Shown one piece after another: positions 42,770 to 54,401 of a stretch of DNA of 64,000 nt. The first letter of the stretch is position 1, and each line of letters opens with the position of its first letter. The stretch is taken from assembly GCA_905182985.1 (NCBI GenBank), contig CAJJDN010000089.1, positions 204,071-268,070 on the forward strand. Direction: 5' to 3'. The position numbers were made by a program, and so were the translations under genes. The notes below the pieces were generated by a model. It was not told the DNA's origin and searched no databases. It was given only the letters and a program-made list of their open reading frames with translations. Source of the stretch: Paramecium sonneborni (taxonomy: Eukaryota; Ciliophora; Oligohymenophorea; Peniculida; Parameciidae).

Positions 42770-45700
42770 ATGTTATAAATTTCTAACGTTTCTAATACAC
42801 AATTTTATAGTCCTTAATCTTCAATTCATTCAGATTAATTCAAAAGTATTCAAGAATAAAATACTACTCCATTTGATGAAAAAAGTATCACTCCAAAAAG
42901 CCATAAAAATTCAAATATTTAAAAATTTTTATTGGACAATCTAAACGATTTTAAAGTTTAAGTTCCTATTAATAACACTTAATATTTTGAATATTCCAAA
43001 CAACCTTAATAATAATAAGAAACTCCTTAATCAAAAACTTAAGATTTTGGATTTGATGACTTCCCTTAATATGAAGATAATTAAATGAATAATAGTGAAG
43101 CAGTTGGTTAAGATTCATATTAAGAAATGCAAAAACATTTAGATTAAAGAATGTATGTAAAGAACTTTTCAAATATTTCAGAATTTATTTAAGATATTTA
43201 AAAAATTAATGAAACTGAAAAAAATAATTAACTTTCCTCTGAATAATTATCATTAAATCAATTAGAAAAAAAAGTTTTATTGAAAGCACCAGAAATCCAA
43301 ACTTAAAATTTAAGTGATCCCTATTTAATTGAAATATCTACTTAACCATAAATAATAGAAAATAAACACTTCCCTTTTCATGATTCTCATCAAATTTAAA
43401 CTGAAGAAAATTAAAATAATTTCAAATAAATATTTCCTTAATCATAAAACAGTCCTCAATTTGTAACTGTAAATAATATTTCCAATAAAACTCAACAACC
43501 ATAATAAATAGAAAATAATCAGCATTTTAAGTTCTATGAAAATTATTCAGTTTCCTAAAAATCTTTAAATGATTTACTCCCTGAATCTAATGTTTCATAA
43601 GAAATTAGAAATTCAACTATATCTCAACCTTAACTAATTTAATAGTAATAGTTTAATACTAATTATTCTCCAATTTAATCTTTAGATTTCATTTAAAAAA
43701 GTTAATAATTAAATCTTAGTTCTGATTCAGAAAAAAAATCCTTATCAAATAAAAATATGAATAATTGTAAAGTTTAAATCCAAAATGATAATTCTGAATT
43801 TTCTTTGGAAGATTTTCCTACTAAAAAAAAACCAATAAACTATTTTATTAAAGATAATAATATTAAAATTCCAAATTTGTTATCTGAACAACAAAAAGTT
43901 TTAAATCAAAATCCTTAAGATTTAGTTTCTTAGCCTAATTCACAATAATTAAACTAATAATTCGAATAAATAAATCAATAGTAGCAATTTAATTAATAAT
44001 AATAAACAAATTAGGGTTTCCAACCTAATTAAAGAGATGAGGGTGTTAATTAAAATATAGAACATATTAATTAAAAAATGAGTCTCAATTCTTTAGAATC
44101 TTTGGTTTACTCATAAAAAGAAGAAGATGCAAATATTTTAAGTGAGGAAGAATACTTTTACGATATAGATAATAATGAATGGAATAAAAGTAAAGATATT
44201 CAATAAGTTATAAATAGAGTATCTCAAAACTTTAGTTAATATAAGTAGTAAAACAAAGAAAATTAATAATATATTAATTAAAAAAAATAATAATAATATA
44301 TCTAATGTTAATAAAATAAATTGGTTGAATAATAATAAAAACTTAATATAACTCCAAGAAATCATGAAAAAAATAAAGCTTCAGTTTCAAATGAAAATTC
44401 ATAGGAAAATATAAATCCTAATTAATCTCCTTCATTTTTTTCAATTATTTCTTCAAATTCTGTTAGTGAAAAAAAGAAAAATAATCCTTTTGTTCTTGAA
44501 GATACAGAAATTGTTGAAGATCCAAATTGGGATAAAATTTTACCTTAATTTGATTATTAATTTGAAGTAAAAAATGAATTGAAAAAAACTTTGGAACCAA
44601 TATTAGAAATGCAAGAAGAATCAAATACTTAAAGTTATAGTTATACAGTCTAAAATAGAAATTCAATATTATTTTAAGATAATACAATTTCAGAGTTTTA
44701 AGAGAAATCAACAGATGAATCGAAAATCATCCAATCTTCAATAAAAGTACAATCTCAAGAAATTACATAAGATTAAAAAGAAATTGCTATTAAAGATAGT
44801 AATAAATAACCTATAAATACTTAATAATTAATAGATTTATTAATTCCAGATTTAAATAAAATTATTAAAAAATCATTCTAATTAAATATTGAAAATCAAT
44901 TATCCTAGTTGGTATCATAATTTTAACAAAAATTATAAGATGAAGAATAAAATAACTTTGATATTTACTAAATAAAAGAATAAGTATTATAGATGAACAA
45001 TTTAGTTTAAGGATATGGTAAAAGGCTAGAATAAATAACACATAAGCTAAATTAAGATAAAGAGAATTAAAAGTCTCAAAAAATTTTAGATTAAAATTAA
45101 AATAAAGCTCATTTTTGCCAAGATTCCTAAAAAAATACCTAATAAAAATAAATTTGTTCTCCTTTTGAATTAAATTTAGATGATAATTTTGAAGAATCTC
45201 AAATATAGAATGATTAATATTCGAAATAATCAGATTCAAGATTATAAATTGTTTAATCAAGTTTATATAATAATAAAACTGTTAAAAAAGGCTTTAATCA
45301 TAGTTTGCAATAGATAGAAAATGAATAATAAAAAATTGATAGCCAAATAAAATTAGACTTAGAAGATAACTTACCAAAATATTTAACAAATTATTAGTTT
45401 TAAAATTAATCTCTGAAAAGACTTTAAGAATATGAGATTTAAAATTATAAGAAACAATGTTTAAGTGAATAGATAACTCTTTTAGACACTTATGAATTGA
45501 TAGTGACATTAACATCAGAAAATTACTAAATCAACAATATTTAAGGATATAGAACAATAGTTTTATTTAAAAATAAAGCACAATATGATATCTAAAATAT
45601 CATTGTCTAATATAATTCGAATAAAAGTATGTATTTGATATATAATTTATTATAGTTAATGATGAATATATAGTAGAGCCTGAGAGAATTAATAAATAAT

Positions 45701-46305
45701 TTTTAAGTCCAGGACAGATATTTAGATAGGAGATAAAATTTTAATATTACGATATTTAAAGTGTTTATTTAAATTGTTACATAAAGTATACAATTAACAA
45801 TTATAAAACTGGATATAATTTTAATAAATTATCTTAGAGTTAAGGATTATAAAGTACTTAAGAATATAAAAATTTATTTCTATCTTAAATGAATAGCAGA
45901 AATGGGATTTAAGAGTAAAAATTAAATATTATAATTAGAGTTGGACAATTTAAAAGAAACTTTAATTTTTGTATTGCTAGACCAGCTAATAAATTTTTTG
46001 TTTATAATTTTATAACAAAGGATGAAATTAATGAATGCAAAATGACATGTTAAAGCGAATAGTTCAATTCAAGAAATACTAATGAAATGTTAATATTTTA
46101 TCCATGGTTGATAAAGATAGATGATTGTACTATTGGAGGAAAAATGTTGATTCAATAAAAAAATCATAGTCATGAATTTATTATAAAAGTAGTAGTTAAT
46201 AGAAATTAAAAAGGGATTATATATATGAATGGGATGGATATGGATTAAAAATTAAGTTAACATTTTCTCACATTCTTTACTTTCCTATTTAGCAAATTGT
46301 ATTGA
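42770..46305 (+). CDS. Large Q/N-rich protein with C-terminal globular domain
   Basis: One intron (45627-45655, 29 nt) leaves exactly 1169 codons. Residues 1-900 are low-complexity: Q and N runs (mostly TAA/TAG and AAT codons), S/T/P-rich stretches, acidic patches (EEEDANILSEEEYFYD), prion-like in composition. A coiled coil follows around 780-880. The last 200 residues look folded, with beta-strand-like segments (VYLNCYIKYTINNY, LNIIIRVGQFKRNFNF, MLIFYPWLIKIDDC) that faintly recall an adaptin appendage (ear) fold. The layout, a disordered region plus an ear-like end, would suit endocytic or Golgi adaptor work, but that is only a guess. Convergent with the desaturase gene about 100 bp downstream. 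Confidence 0.7.
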
Positions 46306-46327
46306 TTAGTATGAAAATATATTACTA

Positions 46328-47451
46328 TATATTATATGTTTAAATATTATAATAAATTTGAATAGAATGAAAATAATTGCTATTTATTATATTTTTAGAA
46401 ATTATCATAATATTTTACCAACATGTATTTTATAACCAAATTTATTTAATTCTCTATTGATAATTTTAGCTGCATAAGGCAATCTATAGAAAGGAATCTA
46501 AGGAAACAAATGATGTTCAGTTTAAAACTACATTCCTCCCATTAATAAATTAGATAACCAATCTAAAAGATTAAATAAATAATATTACCAGTCCAATCAT
46601 AATTTCTAGATGTGATGATTTAATGTTGAATAAATGGTTTATCAATTTTATCAAAGAATTTATATTCTCTTTCATGATTTCCTATCAATATACATGCACT
46701 AAAGAATCCTGCTATATATTATGCAACAACATAAATCCAAATTTTTTGTTAGAATACAATTAGTTGATGAATAAATATATAGATAATGTCGATTTTATTA
46801 TAGGATACGAGAAAAGAATCGAATTTCCATCTAAAATAATTAATATTTAAATACTTCAAATAGAGGAACCCATATTACCACATTTAATATTAATGATTTA
46901 TATCATCATCTTTTCCAATTCTATTTGTAAAGATATGATGATTATTGTGTTTGAATTACCACCAATCTGTAGAAAAACCATGAATAATTCCATATGGAAT
47001 AGATAATTTATATAATAATGGATTTCTATTGTGATTAGTTGAATGTCCTTACCATCTAAAAATATTATTTTATGTTTACCCAGCCACAATTTATGTCAAT
47101 GCAATTGTTGGAATTGCAATATACCATTCACTAGTTACTCCTAAATATAAACCTAAACTCAATCCAATAAAAAGAACAAGTTCTATTGTCCAATCAGGTT
47201 CAAAAAGCTTTTTTACTTATTTTTTTATATGAGAATATTATTTGCTTTCTTCTGATTCTTTCAAATTTGAATTCACAACTTTTTAGGATTTTAATATTTT
47301 CAAAGCTTTTTTGGAATGGAGACATCTAAATTATCAATAATAATATTTAATTACCTAAAATATTCTGTAAAATCTTATTTCTCGTCCTTCATTTTGTCAA
47401 AAAAAGATTTACCAGCTGGATGTTTAGGAACATATTCTGTCACATCGTATT
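46328..47451 (+). repeat. Direct repeat B, copy 1 (1124 bp)
   Basis: Every stretch compared matches 47453-48576 (offset 1125), with a single N between at 47452. As with repeat A, this is best explained by overlapping contig ends that were not merged. Confidence 0.9.
46405..47451 (-). pseudogene. Truncated duplicate of the desaturase (likely assembly artefact)
   Basis: Identical to 47530-48576 but cut by the N at 47452, so it lacks the first exon. It probably does not exist as a separate gene. Confidence 0.8.
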
Positions 47452-47452
47452 N
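47452..47452. other. Assembly gap (single N)
   Basis: An ambiguous base exactly between the copies of direct repeat B. Confidence 0.95.
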
Positions 47453-48576
47453 TATATTATATGTTTAAATATTATAATAAATTTGAATAGAATGAAAATA
47501 ATTGCTATTTATTATATTTTTAGAAATTATCATAATATTTTACCAACATGTATTTTATAACCAAATTTATTTAATTCTCTATTGATAATTTTAGCTGCAT
47601 AAGGCAATCTATAGAAAGGAATCTAAGGAAACAAATGATGTTCAGTTTAAAACTACATTCCTCCCATTAATAAATTAGATAACCAATCTAAAAGATTAAA
47701 TAAATAATATTACCAGTCCAATCATAATTTCTAGATGTGATGATTTAATGTTGAATAAATGGTTTATCAATTTTATCAAAGAATTTATATTCTCTTTCAT
47801 GATTTCCTATCAATATACATGCACTAAAGAATCCTGCTATATATTATGCAACAACATAAATCCAAATTTTTTGTTAGAATACAATTAGTTGATGAATAAA
47901 TATATAGATAATGTCGATTTTATTATAGGATACGAGAAAAGAATCGAATTTCCATCTAAAATAATTAATATTTAAATACTTCAAATAGAGGAACCCATAT
48001 TACCACATTTAATATTAATGATTTATATCATCATCTTTTCCAATTCTATTTGTAAAGATATGATGATTATTGTGTTTGAATTACCACCAATCTGTAGAAA
48101 AACCATGAATAATTCCATATGGAATAGATAATTTATATAATAATGGATTTCTATTGTGATTAGTTGAATGTCCTTACCATCTAAAAATATTATTTTATGT
48201 TTACCCAGCCACAATTTATGTCAATGCAATTGTTGGAATTGCAATATACCATTCACTAGTTACTCCTAAATATAAACCTAAACTCAATCCAATAAAAAGA
48301 ACAAGTTCTATTGTCCAATCAGGTTCAAAAAGCTTTTTTACTTATTTTTTTATATGAGAATATTATTTGCTTTCTTCTGATTCTTTCAAATTTGAATTCA
48401 CAACTTTTTAGGATTTTAATATTTTCAAAGCTTTTTTGGAATGGAGACATCTAAATTATCAATAATAATATTTAATTACCTAAAATATTCTGTAAAATCT
48501 TATTTCTCGTCCTTCATTTTGTCAAAAAAAGATTTACCAGCTGGATGTTTAGGAACATATTCTGTCACATCGTATT
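47453..48576 (+). repeat. Direct repeat B, copy 2 (1124 bp)
   Basis: Second copy. It continues into the 5' end of the desaturase gene, so the complete gene can be read here. Confidence 0.9.
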
Positions 48577-48686
48577 CCTTATTCTTGTAAATGAATCTAA
48601 AAACCTATATATTAATAATAACTTTATACTTCTTTATTTTCAACAGATTGACTGTTTTGATTATTTGGTTCTGGTTATGGTGCCAT
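47530..48686 (-). CDS. Cytochrome b5-fused front-end fatty acid (or sphingolipid) desaturase
   Basis: Five introns (25, 29, 24, 24, 26 nt) leave exactly 343 codons. Residues about 20-65 form a cytochrome b5 domain with heme-ligand motifs KHPAGKSFFDKM (HPAG instead of the usual HPGG) and CLHSKKAL. Hydrophobic helices and the three histidine boxes of membrane desaturases follow: GHSTNH (HX3H), KHNNHH (HX2HH, in WWQFKHNNHHIFTN) and QTEHH (QX2HH, in GGMQFQTEHHLFP). The glutamine in the third box and the N-terminal b5 domain mark front-end (delta-5/6/8) desaturases, which insert a double bond near the carboxyl end using electrons passed through the b5 domain, in the ER membrane. Substrate and position cannot be set by eye. 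The start is MAPQPEP. Confidence 0.9.
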
Positions 48687-49237
48687 TTAATATTCTTACA
48701 AATTAATAATATCTTTATTAAATCTGATAAATATTTTCACAATAATTTTGGTATATAATTATATATAAAAATAATATTATTAATTTCTCAACTATTTTTT
48801 CTAAGACTTTTTGAAATATTATCTATATATATGTATTAAATCTAATATTTCAATATATACTTAATTCATTTTATATCCATCTTTTAAAACTTAATATTAT
48901 TTTTAAGCCTCTTAAAATTAATAATCTTTAACCCATAATAATAACTCTATTAATTTTATCAATATATATAATAATACCCTTTGTTTAATTAAACGGACTT
49001 GCCAAAGAGTTACTTCTTTCCAGGAAACCATTACTCTGGGCGCTATTCCGTGCTTTTTTTATTATTTCTTCTCAATCCTTTTCTTATTAAATTTTTTTTT
49101 TATTTTTTGTTTTTGAATATATTTTCTATTTACAATCCATTTCTTTATAATTTAATATGAGTTCATTATTAATTGTATTTTCTAATTTTAATTGTTATTG
49201 AATAATAATAATAATATTCTTTTTTTATAATCTTCTA
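48687..49237. other. Divergent intergenic region holding a GC-richer island
   Basis: About 550 bp between the desaturase start and the laforin-like start. Mostly AT-rich with TATATA stretches, apart from the island described separately at 48991-49060. No protein gene was seen. Confidence 0.5.
48991..49060 (+). ncRNA. Candidate small structured RNA gene (unidentified)
   Basis: A block of about 60-70 nt with roughly half G+C stands out sharply in very AT-rich surroundings. It contains a potential hairpin (AGAGT at 49006-49010 pairing with ACTCT at 49032-49036). It ends in a run of seven T, compatible with RNA polymerase III termination, and is preceded by TATATATAATAATA. It does not match tRNA, and I could not match it to U1, U2, U4, U5, U6, U3 or SRP RNA by eye. 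The strand is inferred from the T-run only. Confidence 0.35.
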
Positions 49238-51412
49238 ATGAATAGTTTGAATAACAATACTTAAAGTAATAATAGAATTGATCTTAATTTTGCAATAATG
49301 GATAATGAAATAAATAATAATCAAAATCAAAAAACCGACATTATCATAATTCAAGCAAATATACAATAAAATGAGATAATAAATTTTAATAATTTTTCAT
49401 TCTGTAAATAAATGATGAAAATAACCAATTACCTAAATAAAGAAAACTAAAAATAATCTTAAAACATACACACTTTATCTACTAATTTAGATTTATAAAA
49501 AAGTGAAAAAGAATTATTGATAAGTTGTTAAATTAGAGGCAGAACCTTTTAAGATTAAATATGAAACCATTTATGACGATATTAATAAATAATAGTATTT
49601 ATATGATTTGATATAGTTTTTATGCTAAAAGTTATGTAAAGCAAAATAATTAAAATGTATTCTTATTTAAGAAAATAAAGTTAACAAATAACTCTTTACA
49701 GAAGCAAATATAGCATCTAGAGAATTGAAAAATTCTAAGAAGATGGAAAAATATTCAGAATTTAAATGAAAATGTATTAGTAATGAAAATTAGGGATCTA
49801 GATTATGAAATATAATAAATTAATTTTTTGGAATATATAATAATGAAATAGCAATCAATGCATAATAATACAAGTCTGCCCTGCTAATTTTTTAAGGTAT
49901 ACTTTAAAATTCATTATCACACACAATTCAACTATGCATTATATATAGTTGGAGATAATAAATAGTTAGGTAATTGGAATCCAGTAAAAGGAATGCGCTT
50001 ATAGTGGAATGAAGTAAAAAATGATTTAATATATTATAAGAATGATGAGTGGAGTATTTGTATTAAAATTGATAGATCTCAATCATAAAAGATTGAATAT
50101 AAATTTATAGTGAATAGATTCAAAAATCCGAGTTTATAAGATACTATTTGGGAACCAGGAGAAAATAGAGTAATCACTACCCATATGATTGAAAATGAAA
50201 CTAAATCTGAATATTTTAATTGTATTTTCAATAATGAAATATAAAAGGTGAATATTGGGGCTACAGAACAATAAAATTAAAATTAAATTACAATTTAACT
50301 TAAAAATAAAGAATGATGGTTATTGGATCTATTGAGTAATTAGGTTAATGGAGTCATCCAGTAGTGATGAAATGTTAATAAAAAATAGATATATGTATTT
50401 GATATTCTCTATTTAAGTAAATGGAGAACCTATTTAATAATGGTCTATTTCTTTTATTGTAGATCCTATGAATTTTTCATTTAGATACTTTTATGTAATT
50501 AGAAATGAAGAAAATGGATCTATGATATGGGAGAGAGGAAATGGAAGATATCTAAAATCTAGTGATTTAAGATCATTTAGATAAGTCTAAAATACATATT
50601 CTAAATCTCCTATTAAAATTAAAACTAAATTGTTAGCTGCATGTTAAAATTATAGGTAATAATAATAATTTAAAAATGGATCTTTTTAAACTGATAAACA
50701 ATTGAAAATTAATAAAGAAACTAATATTGGTTATTCATTTTCTGATAAAGAACCTTCATTCTTTTACTATGAATCTTTTGGAAGACTTAATAAATTAGAT
50801 TGGAATTTTGTAGTTTAATTTGCTATTAATCAAATCAATGAAAATATTTTTATTGGACCCTATCCTTAAAATGAATAAGATATTATTGTATTAAAATCAT
50901 AAGGAATTAAAGCTGTTTTAAATCTATAAACAAGATTAGATATTTATCATAGAGGTGTAGATTGGGATGAAATATAAAATAGCTATAAAAAAAATGAAAT
51001 TATAATGAAGAATTTTGAAATCTTTGATATGGATCCAATAGATTTTGAAAAAAAAGCTTTCAAAGCAGTTTAAATATTGAAAAAATTAATCAATAATTAT
51101 GAATTTGTATATGTTCATTGTACATCTGGAATAGGAAGAGCACCTTCTCTTGTTGTATTATATTTATCAACTGTATTATAACTACCATTAAATGAAGCAA
51201 TCTCATTTGTCAAAAGTAAAAGAGAGCATTTCTATATAAATCATAGTAATTTTAATAAATTTATCATAGGTATGTTAAAAAAGTCATTATAAAAAACTTC
51301 AATGTTTAATAATGGTGAGGGATATGAAGAAAATTTTAAAATAAATCAATTTTAAATTGGTAGTCTAACCAAAATTTATGAATAGAAATTTGATTAAAAA
51401 TTACTTTTTTGA
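49238..51412 (+). CDS. Laforin-like phosphatase with two starch-binding (CBM20) modules
   Basis: A Q/N-rich N-terminal region is joined through not fully resolved introns to a first CBM20 module: HTQFNYALYIVGDNKQLGNW, then NDEWSICIKI, YKFIVNRF and WEPGENRVIT. A shorter second CBM20-like unit starts VIGSIEQLGQWSHPVVMKC and has WERGNGRYL. The last 200 residues are a dual-specificity phosphatase: NIFIGPYPQNEQDI, LKSQGIKAVLNLQT, the catalytic loop HCTSGIGRAPS (C-X5-R) and LNEAISFVKSKREHF. CBM plus DSP is the laforin/SEX4 design; those enzymes remove phosphate from glycogen or amylopectin. Ciliates store amylopectin- or glycogen-like polymer, which fits. Laforin has one CBM20, so a tandem is unusual. 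TGA at 51410; intron near 50396-50418. Confidence 0.8.
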
Positions 51413-51567
51413 ATAATTTATTAAAAGTAACAGATTTTTTTATTTAACACATTTTAAGTTTATTATTGTTATAAAAATAATCTCAAACCTATTTAAATCT
51501 GAACTCTACCTAGTTATAAGAATTGTTTGTATCACTTTATTTTTATTATATATTTTTTCATATACCT

Positions 51568-52619
51568 TCATTTCAATCCATTAAATTATTTTCTAATCAA
51601 AAAATTTTAGTTGCTAGAATATATATATATATAAGTATTAAATTTATTTAGTGAAGAATATAATTGCAAATAATCTTTTCTACTCTTAAAAGTGTTTAGT
51701 GGTTTTGGTAAAATATCTTTAATTGAAATATCGTTACTTTAACCTTTATCATAAAGTTTTTATTATAATTTTTTATTTAATGTTATGGTTCCATATTATA
51801 TTACTTCCATAAAATTAAATATAATTAGTATTTGAGGATTTTATAATTCAAAATCATGTACTACAGATTTTTTTGAAATTTCAAATAAATAAATACAAGA
51901 TTACTACTGATTTAATTTCTTTATTGTTAATAATTTTATTCAATTTTTGAGTTATATGATAAGAAATTAATTAGCAAATTTTTATCAAATTATGTTTTTA
52001 TTATTACATCTATAAATGTAGGAGAATATTATTTTTCTTCCTCAATTAGAGTAATTAAGTTCTCAAACGTTGAATCATCGAAAGTACTAATCTTCATATT
52101 TTATCAATTTCAATTGTCAAGAGAATTTATTATAATTCTTTAATTTTTAATTTACATTAGACTAATATCTTTTCAATTTGTAATTTTGATAGAGAAATAG
52201 AAAAAATCCAAATTCTTATTAAATAATTTAAATTTTAGTACAATTACTTAAAATTATCTTTAATGATTTAATATTATAATTCTACAATTTAGCATTAAAT
52301 TATTCTTTTTTAATGTGAGTCTAACGTATTAATTTTTATTTATCAATTATTTTTGAAATGTATTTTTTTTCAATTTTGAAAAAGTTTGTTAAGAATCTCC
52401 ATTGTTGCTTTATTTTTAATTTTGAAGAGTTTCTAATTTTTTTAATTATCAAGAAAATTTATATTGGTATGAATACTTATTGAATTATAACTGATGATAT
52501 ATAGTTTATCGATTTTTTAGGTGAATTTTCTCAAGAATTATAGTATTCTTACATTTTGAATGTATTGAAATAATGAAAATTTCACATATCAAATCTCTTT
52601 AAAATTATGATTAATTCAT
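51568..52619 (-). CDS. Hypothetical protein, exon joints unresolved
   Basis: A chain of open frames with coding-like content (K/Q/N/I/L-rich helices) runs from ATG 52617-52619 to TGA 51568. Recognisable blocks are KLKIKQQWRFLTNFFKIEK, an acidic FDDSTFENLITLIEEEKQYS stretch, and ILPKPLNTFKSRKDYLQLYS near the end. At least three frame changes must be introns or breaks and were not settled. No family was recognised. It could be a decaying gene. Confidence 0.4.
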
Positions 52620-52944
52620 GCAGTCCTTTTGGCCTTGAATTTTGCCTTCTTCAGCAATGCATTTTTCTTATAAATAACAGATAAGTAAATTTAATAATAA
52701 ATTTAATAATATATTATTTTTTATGGATTTTCTAATATTAATGTTATGTTCTTATTAAAGTCTTATACTAAATTTATAGTGAATTGTATTTCTATAAAAA
52801 ATAAAAGACTTAATTTATTAGTTTTTTACTTAGTTAAAAATATGACATCACCTATCACAATTATGAGCCAAAGAACAAATATTATATTAGATTTTAAAAA
52901 TTTCATCATTTTGCTGTATTGTTACGATAATTAATAATTAATAT
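52620..52944. promoter_or_regulatory. Divergent intergenic region upstream of the pseudokinase
   Basis: About 325 bp. A short open frame at 52746-52934 is present but has no supporting features and runs in a different frame from the gene downstream. Confidence 0.4.
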
Positions 52945-54104
52945 ATGTTAAACTCAAAATATTTTCCATGTAAAATTGGAGATCAAAATTTTACTATAGA
53001 ATTAACTACATCATCTTTAGATCTTATTAATAAAGAATAAAGAATTACTTATAAACTTTCTTTAAAACTAATAATAACTTGGATTTTTTACGGAGATAAA
53101 ATAATTGGGTTTAAAATCGAAAATTTAGAAGTAGAGGGCACAACAGAAGATATGGTTAAATTAAAGATGAGTTTAGGGTGTCTAGTAACTTTTAAAGGAA
53201 TTTTAAAATTTTATACTTTTCAATAAACTATTTACCTAAACGAAAACAATACAACAAAAGTATGATTTCATAAAAAGAATTTAGATTTGTTAACTAATTA
53301 GTAATAGAAATTTTAGAATTTATGCTTGCAAATGTTATAAGAAATGCAATCGATCAATCGAAAACATTCATGATGAAATAAATTTAATACTAAAACTTCA
53401 AGAACATAGATTCATTCCAATGATATATGAAGTATATGAATCCAGTTCTTGTGTATATCTTATAATGGAGCATTTATATAGGCATTTTGATAATGACTTT
53501 ACTGATGAAGAGATTAAAATCATTGTTTATGTATGTTTTATAATTGAATAAGAATTTACTATCATCAATAAAAAGACTTGAAAAATTGTTTATAGCTCAT
53601 AAAAGTATTTCAAGATCACACATTATGTTTGATGAAGAAAATTAGTTAAAACTAATTGGATTTAGCAATGCAGTTACATAAAAAACAACTAATCATGAGT
53701 TTGAGCTGGACATTTTTAAAGTAGGATCTTTAATGTATAAATTGTATATATATATAAATAAAATAAGTTACAAAAGAAGTATGTAAGAAGATTAAGATGA
53801 TTTTCCAGAAATTCCAGATTTTGGAAATGATCTAATGAAAAATCTTCTTGAAAACTAATCTTTTTATAGATTTAATATTGATTCAGCATTATAACATTAG
53901 TATTTTAAATCTTTAAATGGAGATGGGATTGATAAAGGTATTATTTTTATTTATTAAGAAATTTTATAAATGAACCCTAAATTTAAAGACAAAATTGAAG
54001 AAACTTAATATTATCAAACTAAAACCTATGATAATACTCTGTTATCTTTAACAAAATAATAATAATATTTCCAAATAGATTTATCAACAGAATTATAAAA
54101 CTGA
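52945..54104 (+). CDS. Pseudokinase with degenerate PH-like N-terminus
   Basis: Introns at 53260-53284, 53531-53552 and 53938-53958 leave exactly 364 codons. The first 95 residues resemble a PH-like beta-rich module. The rest aligns with a Ser/Thr kinase: an IYACKCYKK strand (lysine kept), IHDEINLILKLQEHRF (alpha-C glutamate), VYEVYES-type strand, VYLIMEHL hinge, and FEIPDFGNDLMKNLL-like helices near the end. The glycine loop is lost, the HRDLKPEN loop reads HKSISRSH with the catalytic Asp gone, and DFG reads GFS with the metal-binding Asp gone. It should lack catalysis, so a scaffold or allosteric role is likely. Intact frame and canonical introns suggest a maintained gene rather than a dead one. 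Confidence 0.75.
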
Positions 54105-54401
54105 TTTTATTATTTTTCTAAATTTATATTATGGCCAATTACTTATTTATAATAATAGATTAATATTAATTTTCTTTATGTTGAAAAAGAATCTCAAATA
54201 AATAATGATGGCTTTAATTGAAAATAGAATAAGTATTAGCTCAATAATCCCTAATTTTCTATTATATAGAAAAAACAAATTTTAAAACTCTCAATCCTCA
54301 ATTTTATGAAATCAAAATATAATCCAATAATATATCCACTAATTAAAATAAGAAAATATATTCAAAATATATAATATAAACTTAATAAAAAAAGGTATAG
54401 G
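54105..54401. other. Intergenic stretch, convergent 3' ends
   Basis: About 300 bp of AT-rich DNA between two stops. No feature was seen. Confidence 0.5.

Noticed and set aside
46405..47451. Second desaturase gene
   Set aside because: Identical to the intact gene and truncated at the N at 47452; treated as an assembly artefact.
52746..52934. 62-codon open frame upstream of the pseudokinase
   Set aside because: No family or signal, different frame from the downstream gene, and such lengths are common by chance when TGA is the only stop.
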